In this document: positions 1 through 6,303 of the stretch, in pieces | Position numbering within the stretch: the stretch's first letter is position 1 | Layout: each line of letters begins with the position of its first letter | Assembly (NCBI GenBank): GCA_021805585.1 | Contig: JAJZEY010000543.1 | Span: 1-6,720 of the forward strand | Direction: 5' to 3' | DNA length: 6,720 nt | Origin: Planctomycetota bacterium | Lineage (GTDB): Bacteria; Planctomycetota; Phycisphaerae; WQYP01 | Position numbers and translations under genes: made by a program | Notes under the pieces: generated by a model | What the model saw: only the letters and a program-made list of their open reading frames with translations | Databases searched by the model: none | Told to the model about the DNA's origin: nothing

Positions 1-5
1 TCCCC

Positions 6-824
6 ATGATTCACCCAACCGCAATTGTGGATAAACAGGCGAGCATTGATTCGACTGCGTCAATCGGCGCATACAGCGTGATTGACGGGCGGGTGGTTGT
101 TGGAGCGAATTGTGTGGTGGAAAGTCATGTTCGGCTGATTGGCCCGCTGGTGATGGGAACGGCCAATCACGTGCACAGCTTTGCGGTTCTCGGCGATGTA
201 CCACAGGACCGCAAGCATAAAGACGAACCGAGCGGGCTGATCATCGGCAATGAGAACATATTCCGCGAACATGCCACAGCCCACCGCGGTACAAATGGCG
301 ATACCGTGATCGGGTCCCACGGCTTTTTCATGGTCGGAAGCCACGTCGGCCATAACTGCCGGGTGGCAAACCAGGTGACCATGATCAATCATGCCGTGCT
401 TGGCGGCCATGTGCGGGTGGCGGAAAAAGCAATCATCGGAAGCAATTGTGCTATGCACCAGTTTTGCCGGGTAGGAACCCTTGCGATGATTTCAAATAAT
501 TCCGCACACAATACGGACATTCCTCCCTATGTTATTTCAATGAATATCAACACTTTTTCACAACTTAATGTGGTGGGACTTCGCCGGTCCGGGTTGGGGT
601 CGGAAAGTGTGAACGCAATCCGACAAATGTTTAAGCTTGTGTTTCGCCAATCGGGAAAGCTGCCGCTCATGCGGGCGTTTGAACAGTTGCCGCCGGAACT
701 GGCAAACCGTCCGGAAATTCAGCACTTCATAAATTTCTGCCGGGAAAGCAAACGTGGAGTGGCCAAATATCATGCCTGGTCGCAGCGCCATGGACAAAGC
801 TCCGGAGAGAGCACCGGGGAATGA
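6..824 (+). CDS. lpxA: Acyl-ACP--UDP-N-acetylglucosamine O-acyltransferase (LpxA)
   Basis: LpxA transfers a 3-hydroxyacyl chain from acyl carrier protein to the 3-OH of UDP-GlcNAc, the first step of lipid A synthesis, in the cytoplasm. The 272-residue product (E. coli: 262) opens with the usual MIHPTAIVD and runs through left-handed beta-helix hexapeptide repeats to about residue 175. A helical C-terminal part follows. Visible family residues are PQD at 66-68 (nucleotide-sugar binding), His116 in GHNC (equivalent to the catalytic His125 of E. coli), His135 in GGHV, His151 in HQF and the IPPY turn at 172-175. The residue aligned with the E. coli acyl-chain ruler Gly173 is Asn164, so the preferred acyl length may differ; this is inferred from a by-eye alignment. 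The start at base 6 matches the family N-terminus, but its ribosome binding site lies outside the window. The thiE fusion gene follows downstream on the same strand. The family call is very secure. Confidence 0.96.
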   Translation: MIHPTAIVDKQASIDSTASIGAYSVIDGRVVVGANCVVESHVRLIGPLVMGTANHVHSFAVLGDVPQDRKHKDEPSGLIIGNENIFREHATAHRGTNGDTVIGSHGFFMVGSHVGHNCRVANQVTMINHAVLGGHVRVAEKAIIGSNCAMHQFCRVGTLAMISNNSAHNTDIPPYVISMNINTFSQLNVVGLRRSGLGSESVNAIRQMFKLVFRQSGKLPLMRAFEQLPPELANRPEIQHFINFCRESKRGVAKYHAWSQRHGQSSGESTGE

Positions 825-873
825 TCGGCGGTGTCCCTGGGCGCGGGGCCTGAGAATCGAGGAGTTTGTGACA

Positions 874-1944
874 TTGAACGCTCAGGTCGCACGCATGGTG
901 GATGCAAATATAAACCGCGCCGGCGAAGGGCTTCGCCTGCTGGAAGATTACGCGCGGTTCGTCCTGGGGAACGAAAACTTTTGTGCGATGGTCAAACAGG
1001 ACCGCCATTCACTCTCGGCGATGCGCCGCGGCCTGCTGGGGCCATTGGCCACAACCTGCCGCGACACCCCGGGCGATGTGGGCACCGGCATTAAGACCGA
1101 TTCAGAATTAAATCGGACCGGAATGGCAGCTGTGCTGGAAGCCGCCGGGGCGCGGGCGACCGAGGCACTTCGCGTGCTGGAGGAAATTGCGAAATTGGAA
1201 AATGCGGGTGCGGCGGCCCAGCTGGAGGCGATTCGGTATCGGACGTATACGCTGACCCAGCGCCTGGTGATGATTGAATATCAGCGCGGTCGAATTGGCC
1301 CCGCTCGTCTTTGCATACTGCTTACCGAATCATTGTGCCATCTGCCATGGAAACAAGCGGTGGAAGATATTCTGAAAAACAAGTCGCGCGCGGAAAATGT
1401 CTGCATTCAACTGCGAGAAAAGCAATTGTCCGATTCCGAACTGCTGAACCGCGCCCGATGGCTGAACGCGGCGTGCCGAAGCGCCGGCGCGATATGCATT
1501 ATTAACGATCGGTTGGATATTGCGATGGCGGCACAGGCGGGGGTGCACCTGGGGCAGCGGGATTTACCATGTGCGACGGCCAGAAAAATCGCCGGCTTGG
1601 AAATGGTGATCGGCGTTTCCACCGGCACGCTGGCCGAGGCACGCCTGGCGATTGCGGATGGTGCCTCCTATATCGGCGTTGGGGCGATGTTTTCCAGTAG
1701 CACCAAAGCCAAACCATCCATCGCGGGGCCGGCTTTGGCGGCGGAGATCAGCGCGGCGGACCTGCCGATTCCGGCCTTTGCGATCGGTGGAATCAGACTG
1801 AATAATTTGCCCGGCCTGCTTTCCACAGGAATTTCGCGAATTGCGATCAGTGCGGCCATCATTGCGACGGACCGACCGGGTGATATGTGCGATGCGTTCC
1901 TGAATTTGCTGGCGGAAAGTGCCGTGTCCGATCCGGGCGGATAA
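874..1944 (+). CDS. thiE: Thiamine phosphate synthase with N-terminal ThiD2 domain
   Basis: ThiE joins HMP-pyrophosphate and the thiazole phosphate to make thiamine phosphate in the cytoplasm. Numbered from the TTG at 874 (356 residues), positions 8-135 form a ThiD2-type helical domain (DANINRAGEGLR at 10-21, GDVGTGI near 67-73, EALRVLEE near 97-104). This domain is found fused to ThiE in cyanobacteria and planctomycetes and is thought to relate to HMP phosphate phosphorylation. Residues about 145-350 are the ThiE TIM barrel: QLREK at 179-183, IIND ending at 212, VHLGQRD at 224-230, GVST at 247-250, STK at 276-278 and AIGGI at 303-307. All ThiE signature motifs are present. The frame is open upstream to a GTG at 754 inside lpxA. 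I prefer TTG 874 because AGGAG at 860-864 sits 9 nt before it and the family N-terminus begins just before DAN; GTG 868 is the nearest alternative. The gap to lpxA is 49 nt with no terminator, suggesting co-transcription. Confidence 0.92.
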   Translation: MNAQVARMVDANINRAGEGLRLLEDYARFVLGNENFCAMVKQDRHSLSAMRRGLLGPLATTCRDTPGDVGTGIKTDSELNRTGMAAVLEAAGARATEALRVLEEIAKLENAGAAAQLEAIRYRTYTLTQRLVMIEYQRGRIGPARLCILLTESLCHLPWKQAVEDILKNKSRAENVCIQLREKQLSDSELLNRARWLNAACRSAGAICIINDRLDIAMAAQAGVHLGQRDLPCATARKIAGLEMVIGVSTGTLAEARLAIADGASYIGVGAMFSSSTKAKPSIAGPALAAEISAADLPIPAFAIGGIRLNNLPGLLSTGISRIAISAAIIATDRPGDMCDAFLNLLAESAVSDPGG

Positions 1945-1945
1945 C

Positions 1946-1977
1946 TTGACCGCGGTACCGACGTGGCGGGCTATAAT
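1946..1977 (+). promoter_or_regulatory. Sigma-70-like promoter of the cupin gene
   Basis: A -35-like TTGACC (1946-1951) and a perfect -10 hexamer TATAAT (1972-1977) stand in the gap after the thiE stop codon, in the direction of the cupin gene. The spacer is 20 bp, longer than the usual 17, so strength is uncertain or an activator may help. Transcription would begin near 1984, giving a leader of about 50 nt. Confidence 0.6.
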
Positions 1978-1982
1978 AGAAG

Positions 1983-2010
1983 AATGATGGGTCATTACAC
2001 CAGGCGCCTG
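1983..2010 (+). promoter_or_regulatory. Two short palindromes in the cupin gene leader
   Basis: AATGA (1983-1987) and TCATT (1992-1996) form a 5-bp inverted repeat around a 4-nt spacer, right at the predicted transcription start. Immediately after it, CAGGCGCCTG (2001-2010) is a perfect 10-bp palindrome. Both lie between the -10 box and the ribosome binding site, where an operator or an RNA hairpin could act. The repeats are seen directly; a regulatory role is inference. Confidence 0.35.
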
Positions 2011-2022
2011 CTTCGCTTTTGA

Positions 2023-2027
2023 AAGGA
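2023..2027 (+). promoter_or_regulatory. Ribosome binding site of the cupin gene
   Basis: AAGGA lies 7 nt before the ATG at 2035 and supports that start. Confidence 0.7.
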
Positions 2028-2034
2028 ATCGAAT

Positions 2035-2358
2035 ATGTCCAAGCCTGTATTTCAGCCTTTAAACATGGAAATCATCATGCAGAATGAAACCGTTCGCGTT
2101 GCGGAAATTACGCTGCCGCCTCATTCGCCGGTGCCCGAACATCAGCACACAGAATCAGAGGAAATCAGTTATTGCCTGGAGGGGGAATTGACCTGTCATG
2201 TGAACGGACGGGTGGAATGCGTGCTTAAACCGGGCCAGAAGACGCGCTTCCCGGCCGGTCAGGAACATCAGTTGAGCAATGCGGGCGAGGCACCTTGCCG
2301 ATTTCTGCTGATTCATGGCGTCGGCAAGTTTGATTTTGTCCCGGTGAAGCGAACCTGA
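2035..2358 (+). CDS. Small single-domain cupin protein
   Basis: A 107-residue cytoplasmic protein made of one conserved beta-barrel cupin domain. Cupin motif 1 is visible as His36-x-His38, Glu43 and Gly50. Motif 2 is almost ideal: Gly67, Pro73, Gly75, His78 and Asn82. His36, His38, Glu43 and His78 are the expected ligands of a single divalent metal ion. Many such small cupins are metal-dependent dioxygenases, isomerases or ligand sensors, and nothing here fixes the substrate. There is no signal peptide and no DNA-binding domain, so it is not an AraC-type regulator. The start is supported by AAGGA 7 nt upstream, and the gene has its own promoter just after thiE, so its expression need not follow lpxA-thiE. 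It ends tail-to-tail with the secreted-protein gene on the other strand. Fold: secure. Function: unknown. Confidence 0.88.
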   Translation: MSKPVFQPLNMEIIMQNETVRVAEITLPPHSPVPEHQHTESEEISYCLEGELTCHVNGRVECVLKPGQKTRFPAGQEHQLSNAGEAPCRFLLIHGVGKFDFVPVKRT

Positions 2359-2363
2359 ATGTG

Positions 2364-2377
2364 TGCCGGTGGCGGCA
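2364..2377. terminator. Small hairpin in the convergent gap, possible two-way terminator
   Basis: TGCCG (2364-2368) and CGGCA (2373-2377) pair around a GTGG loop. The hairpin fills most of the 19-nt gap between the cupin stop (2356-2358) and the stop codon of the opposite gene (2378-2380). On the + strand it is followed by TCATTT and a little later a T5 run; the other direction has no real T-run. It is a weak intrinsic terminator at best, placed where one is expected. Confidence 0.4.
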
Positions 2378-3229
2378 TCATTTAACCGTTTTTGACGCCC
2401 GGTATATCGACACATCAAATTGGTCGTGCCGCACACCGTGAAGTCCGCGCTGAAAAATACTCGGTCGATCGCCAAAACGAATGCGAATGGAGGCCGACAT
2501 GGCGGCGGCAACGCTGACCACTATCCGCGGCGTGGTGGTATAAACCCCATTCCAGACGGAGCAATCCGTCACAAGCACTTTTGAGTGACCAAGGCGAAAC
2601 ACGGTGATGGCATGGGTCAGACTGGGATTAAACGGCACGGCATCCAGATTGTGCTTCACCCGTTTGACCATGTTCCATGGGTGCGACCTGGGATCAAGCT
2701 CGGCGGCGTAAGGCGTCCAGATAATGACCGGGCCGCGACGCAGTGCCCGGTCCAGACGGGCAATCAGCTTTTTACGTTCACCAGGCGCGTAGCGCACCAG
2801 AATGAGTCCACGATTCACAACTTTGGGAATTTCCCGCGTGGCCAGCGAAAACCGGCGGGCACCAAGATGCCGCACCGCATGGCCGTCCCACACCAGCTTT
2901 TTTGAATTAATCATGTAGCTGGTCCAGGGAGCCCAGCCGAAATAGGGACCGTAACCGGCGATATTCAATGGAGCAACAAAAGTCTTTTGTTCAAATCCGG
3001 CGCGGTTTGAATAATGTGGCACAGGACCGCGGAGATACACAAGCGCTGACGCCAGCGCGTTGTATGAACACTGGTCGAATTGGCCCACCCACAAGCGCGC
3101 CGAAGGCGGCTTGGCCTGCGCTGAAAACGCCGTTAACCCGCACAGCGGCAAGAGAAACGCGAGTGATAATATCGTGCGGAGCACGAACGGTTGAGAGAAA
3201 TAAAATCGTAATGACCGCCGACATTGCAT
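2378..3229 (-). CDS. Secreted protein, putative C39-like (papain-fold) cysteine peptidase
   Basis: I do not recognise a named family. The 283-residue product has a signal peptide: basic residues up to Arg18, a hydrophobic stretch at 19-35, and a likely cleavage after SAQA (39), so it should be exported. The mature protein starts with GQFDQCSYNALASAL (49-63), resembling the Gln...Cys opening of C39-like peptidases, with Cys54 as possible nucleophile and Gln50 or Gln53 as oxyanion residue. The end of the domain has LTHAITVFRLG (His206) then VLVTDCS (Asp222), matching in order and spacing the His and Asp of such folds. The middle is rich in aromatic residues (Tyr/Trp/Phe near 93-105 and 171-185). 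Catalysis is inferred from this pattern only; a binding-only relative is possible. The ATG at 3229 is preceded 6 nt upstream by AGGAG (3236-3240), so the start is well supported. The gene is monocistronic and converges with the cupin gene. Confidence 0.72.
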   Translation of the reverse strand: MQCRRSLRFYFSQPFVLRTILSLAFLLPLCGLTAFSAQAKPPSARLWVGQFDQCSYNALASALVYLRGPVPHYSNRAGFEQKTFVAPLNIAGYGPYFGWAPWTSYMINSKKLVWDGHAVRHLGARRFSLATREIPKVVNRGLILVRYAPGERKKLIARLDRALRRGPVIIWTPYAAELDPRSHPWNMVKRVKHNLDAVPFNPSLTHAITVFRLGHSKVLVTDCSVWNGVYTTTPRIVVSVAAAMSASIRIRFGDRPSIFQRGLHGVRHDQFDVSIYRASKTVK

Positions 3230-3235
3230 AAGTGG

Positions 3236-3240
3236 CTCCT
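3236..3240 (-). promoter_or_regulatory. Ribosome binding site of the secreted-protein gene
   Basis: Read on the - strand this is AGGAG, 6 nt before the ATG at 3229. It favours that ATG over the second, out-of-frame ATG at 3224. Confidence 0.7.
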
Positions 3241-3302
3241 GTTTGTTGCACCGAATCGCGGAGGACTTCTGTAACCCGTACGAATCGGCAAAATGATATT
3301 GT

Positions 3303-3332
3303 ATTGTAACGAATGTCGTTGCCCGAAGTAAA
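3303..3332 (-). promoter_or_regulatory. Possible promoter of the secreted-protein gene
   Basis: On the - strand, TTTACT (3332-3327) and TACAAT (3308-3303) are separated by 18 bp. This predicts a start near 3296 and a leader of about 65 nt. The -10 is good (5 of 6) and the -35 fair (4 of 6). A promoter-like element on the + strand overlaps it almost completely, so direction is uncertain. Confidence 0.35.
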
Positions 3333-3334
3333 AT
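3304..3334 (+). promoter_or_regulatory. Possible + strand promoter before the nested inverted repeat
   Basis: TTGTAA (3304-3309) and TAAAAT (3329-3334), with a 19-bp spacer, would start transcription at about 3341-3343, roughly 10 nt before the 12-bp stem that begins at 3353. The -10 matches 5 of 6 consensus bases and the -35 four of 6. There is no gene on this strand downstream, so the product would be a non-coding RNA. This is suggestive only. Confidence 0.25.
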
Positions 3335-3352
3335 GACCGACCGGATAGCCCC

Positions 3353-3458
3353 GGTGCTCTGTCAGATCATAATTTCAGGGTCCGGCGACTTGGAACAGGC
3401 GATTGATAGAGGATTTGTGCATGCCGGGAACCATGACTTTTTGCCGTGACAGAGCACC
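3353..3458. repeat. Nested inverted repeat, candidate structured RNA
   Basis: A perfect 12-bp inverted repeat (GGTGCTCTGTCA at 3353-3364 against 3447-3458) encloses a symmetric internal loop of 10 nt on each side (3365-3374 and 3437-3446). Inside lies a second stem: 3375-3377 with 3434-3436, one mismatch, then 3379-3386 with 3423-3432 interrupted by a 2-nt bulge at 3428-3429. A 34-nt apical loop (3388-3421) remains. The pairing is seen directly; an RNA role is inferred. It lies between hppA and the secreted-protein gene and could be transcribed from either strand: as part of the hppA 3' region, or on the + strand from the promoter-like element at 3304-3334. I could not match it to a known RNA family. 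A small non-autonomous repeat element is an alternative. Confidence 0.55.
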
Positions 3459-3656
3459 AGCCCCCGCGCCGCCACCGATCGTTGGTGCGTAACAGTTTAT
3501 TTGGCTTGGATTTACGTGCCGCAGGCCTTGCTTCCGGCCGAGGGTCTTATGATAAACCGCGGACGCGGCGCGGATGGTCGCACAGTCAATCAGCTGGACT
3601 CCGGCCGCGCTTTGGGATTGATTCTTGCTATGGAAAATGAAGGGCGAATATCCGAG

Positions 3657-6293
3657 CTATTTTCCCAGCGGTTGAGCCGCCCGGGCAGCCATCGATTCGG
3701 CGTTATTTTCCGCCGCCGCCAGGGCCGGGCTTTCATGTTTTGAACGGTAAAGCGCCCAGGCGAGCGCCAGAATGCAGCCGCCAGTGATCACCCAAGGCAC
3801 CCAGGGCAGAGCGGCCGGCTTGGTGCCGACATAGCCGGGCACAAGCTGTGCCGCGTGCTTTAAAAAGCCATGGTCGAACGGCAGGGCGATGGGAATAACC
3901 AGGAGGGACACCATGTTCATGACTTTAATGAGCGGATTAATGGCCGGGCCGGCGGTATCTTTCAGGGGGTCGCCAACGGTATCGCCGGTGACGCTGGCCT
4001 TGTGGCGCTCGGAACCTTTACCCAAATTGTGCACCGGGTCGCGGGGTTCGTCTTCCACCACTTTTTTGGCGTTGTCCCATGCGCCGCCCGTGTTGGCCAT
4101 GAATACAGCCATCAGTTGTCCGGAAAGAATGGCTCCGGCAAGAAACCCGGCCAGCGCCAGTGCCCCCAGCAGAAAGGCGACCAGCACAGGAGCCAGCACG
4201 GCCAGCAGCCCCGGTCCGATGAGTTCGCGCTGCGCCTGAAGCGTGCAGATGTTCACGACGCGGCCATAATCCGGCTGCTTATTTCCATTCCAAATCTCCT
4301 TGTCCCGGAATTGGGCGCGGCATTCCTCCACAATTAAAAAAGCCGCTCTACCGACGGCGCGAATGGTCATGGAACTAAACAGGAATGGAACCGTGCCACC
4401 GATTAAAAGCCCGATAAACACGCGCGGATTACCCAAGGTCAGCATGGAAGCCACACCGCGGTAAACGGATTGTGCCAGATGGGCACGCTGGGATCCGCCG
4501 CCAGAGCCGATTATGGTCACAAAGCTGGCAAAAAGACTGACCGCGGCAATCACCGCACTCCCAATGGCGATTCCCTTGGTAATAGCCTTGGTGGTGTTGC
4601 CGGTGGCATCCAGATCAGCGAGTACCTGGCGGGCGGTCTGGTAAACAGCCGGGTCCATTTTGTCGCGTTCATAGCCCATTTCCGCCACGCCGTTGGCGTT
4701 ATCCGCCACCGGTCCGAATACATCCATACTCATGGTATTGCCGGTAAGGGTCAGCATTCCGATTCCGCTCATGGCCACGCCAAAGGCGACAAAAATCGGG
4801 CTGGTGCCGCTGAAAATCAGAACGCTTGCCATAATGCAGGCGGCCACGGCCAAGGTGGCCCAGACACTGCTTTCCATGCCCACCTCCAGCCCGGCGATAA
4901 TATTGGTTGCGTGGCCAGTGGAGCACGCCCGCACCAGAGATTTCACCGGCGGGTGTTCCGTGCCCGTAAAATATTCCGTACAGAAATTAAGTACCTGACC
5001 CAGAATCAGTCCGCACCACGCGGCCTCGGCGGGACGCATATCCAAACCGCTTATTCCCCAATTCGCCCAGACCGGGGAATGGGCTTCAAAGCCGGCCGGA
5101 AGCTGGGCCAGCCCCAGCCCATGGGTGTTGAACCGCAGATAAAAAAAGCCGATGCAGCCGATGATGACCGCACTGACCACCGCCCCGAATCGATAGCCAA
5201 AATTCAACGATGCCATGGCCTCTTTCACGCCACCGGCTTTGCCTGCGCGTACCGAAAGGGTGGATATAATATCGGCCACCACACCGCCGGCCTGTACCAG
5301 AAGCGGAAACAAGACGCCCTTGTGGCCAAAACTGGCCCAGCCAAGAATCATCGCCGCGACCAGTGTGACTTCATAACTTTCAAAAATATCCGCGGCCATG
5401 CCGGCGCAATCGCCCACATTATCACCCACATTATCCGCAATGGTGGCGGCGTTTCGCGGGTCATCTTCAGGAATGTCTTTTTCAATTTTGCCCACAAGGT
5501 CCGCGCCCACGTCCGCGGCCTTGGTATAAATTCCGCCACCCACGCGCATAAAAAGAGCCAGCAGAGTCCCGCCGAAACCAAAACCCAACAGAGCGGCCGG
5601 CGCGCGGTCTCCGAAATACATAAAAATAAGAGTCGCGCCCAACAGGCCCAACCCGTCAATTAACATACCCGTTACGGTTCCGGTGCAATAACCAAGCCGC
5701 AACGCCTTGCCAAAGCCTTTGGGCGCGGCGGCGGCCATACAGATATTGCCCCGCGTGGCCATCAACATGCCGATGGTTCCAACCGCAAGCGAGGCCAACG
5801 ATCCCATAAGAAAAGCGATTCCGCGGCCGATGGCCAGATTTGCCCCGGCAGTCGTATGCCAGGGTGCGGTGGCCATCACCACAAGTGTCAGGATGCCGAT
5901 AATGGGCAGCAACGCGCGACGCTGCCGCCGAAGATAGGCGCTGGAGCCTTCGCGAATCGCGCGGGCAACGGTGCGCATTTTGTCCGTGCCCTGGTCGGCG
6001 GCCAGAATTGTCCGCACCAGAATTCCTGCATACGCCAGCCCGCACAACGCCACCGCCAGTACGCCAAACAGGGCCAGCCGTTCGTAGGGTTGAAAATGAT
6101 CAGACCAGAGAAATCCGAAGGGTACGAAATGAGGAATTGCGCCGACCGCTTTGACCGGGCCGGCGGCATGAGGCAGCTTGCCCCACGCCACCTGAACCAC
6201 CAGAGCCATGGTGCCCAAAATCGCCAATGACCGAACCAATCCACCCCACCCGCGTTTTCGGATCGGTTTGCTTCCGGATGTTTTGATTGACAT
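3657..6293 (-). CDS. hppA: Membrane-bound proton-translocating pyrophosphatase (K+-independent type)
   Basis: HppA hydrolyses cytoplasmic pyrophosphate and uses the energy to pump ions across the inner membrane. It is a multi-span protein (about 16 helices). The family's pyrophosphate/Mg site motifs are all intact: KAADVGADLVGKIE (258-271), EDDPRN (276-281), DNVGDNVGDCAGMAAD (287-302), FGPVADNANGVAEM (526-539), NTGGAWDNAKK (734-744) and GDTVGDPLKDTAGPAINPL (770-788). The GNTTKAIT segment has Lys569 and Thr572, the pair that marks K+-independent proton pumps; K+-dependent forms have Ala and Gly there. Glu305 lies three residues after Asp302, the glutamate position typical of that subclass. At 878 residues it is longer than the usual 660-770, mostly through an N-terminal extension with an extra hydrophobic segment (about 18-38) before the helix at 73-98. 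The ATG at 6293 has AGGAG 5 nt upstream. No partner gene adjoins it. Confidence 0.96.
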   Translation of the reverse strand: MSIKTSGSKPIRKRGWGGLVRSLAILGTMALVVQVAWGKLPHAAGPVKAVGAIPHFVPFGFLWSDHFQPYERLALFGVLAVALCGLAYAGILVRTILAADQGTDKMRTVARAIREGSSAYLRRQRRALLPIIGILTLVVMATAPWHTTAGANLAIGRGIAFLMGSLASLAVGTIGMLMATRGNICMAAAAPKGFGKALRLGYCTGTVTGMLIDGLGLLGATLIFMYFGDRAPAALLGFGFGGTLLALFMRVGGGIYTKAADVGADLVGKIEKDIPEDDPRNAATIADNVGDNVGDCAGMAADIFESYEVTLVAAMILGWASFGHKGVLFPLLVQAGGVVADIISTLSVRAGKAGGVKEAMASLNFGYRFGAVVSAVIIGCIGFFYLRFNTHGLGLAQLPAGFEAHSPVWANWGISGLDMRPAEAAWCGLILGQVLNFCTEYFTGTEHPPVKSLVRACSTGHATNIIAGLEVGMESSVWATLAVAACIMASVLIFSGTSPIFVAFGVAMSGIGMLTLTGNTMSMDVFGPVADNANGVAEMGYERDKMDPAVYQTARQVLADLDATGNTTKAITKGIAIGSAVIAAVSLFASFVTIIGSGGGSQRAHLAQSVYRGVASMLTLGNPRVFIGLLIGGTVPFLFSSMTIRAVGRAAFLIVEECRAQFRDKEIWNGNKQPDYGRVVNICTLQAQRELIGPGLLAVLAPVLVAFLLGALALAGFLAGAILSGQLMAVFMANTGGAWDNAKKVVEDEPRDPVHNLGKGSERHKASVTGDTVGDPLKDTAGPAINPLIKVMNMVSLLVIPIALPFDHGFLKHAAQLVPGYVGTKPAALPWVPWVITGGCILALAWALYRSKHESPALAAAENNAESMAARAAQPLGK

Positions 6294-6298
6294 AGCCG

Positions 6299-6303
6299 CT
6301 CCT
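6299..6303 (-). promoter_or_regulatory. Ribosome binding site of hppA
   Basis: Read on the - strand this is AGGAG, 5 nt before the ATG at 6293. It supports the long N-terminus of this HppA as genuinely translated. Confidence 0.7.

Larger units (their letters stand above)
3230..3656. other. Non-coding region between hppA and the secreted-protein gene
   Basis: About 430 bp without a supported gene. It holds the leader and possible promoter of the secreted-protein gene, the overlapping + strand promoter-like element, and the nested inverted repeat. The 200 bp next to hppA (3459-3656) show no clear terminator; a short CCGC/GCGG hairpin at 3557-3568 lacks a T-run. Short open frames here have no ribosome binding site or recognisable motif. 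Confidence 0.6.

Noticed and set aside
754..873. Upstream part of the open thiE frame as real N-terminus
   Set aside because: It overlaps lpxA, lacks a ribosome binding site at 754, 772 or 790, and precedes the conserved ThiD2 start by about 40 unlike residues.
3353..3458. Bacterial SRP RNA (4.5S), suggested by size and the GTCCGG stretch
   Set aside because: The conserved SRP core (GGAAG...AGCAG) is absent on both strands, and the apical loop is too large.
3557..3568. CCGC/GCGG hairpin as hppA terminator
   Set aside because: Only 4 bp with a usable loop, followed by three T's on the - strand; too weak to call.
3446..3743. Two overlapping short + strand frames next to the hppA 3' end
   Set aside because: No start signal, no similarity I recognise, and they run into the hppA coding region on the other strand.
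4470..5663. A 397-codon open frame antisense to hppA
   Set aside because: It lies wholly inside hppA, whose motifs are unmistakable. Its translation is low-complexity (rich in His, Gly, Asn, Arg) with no domain, as expected from the reverse of membrane-protein codons.
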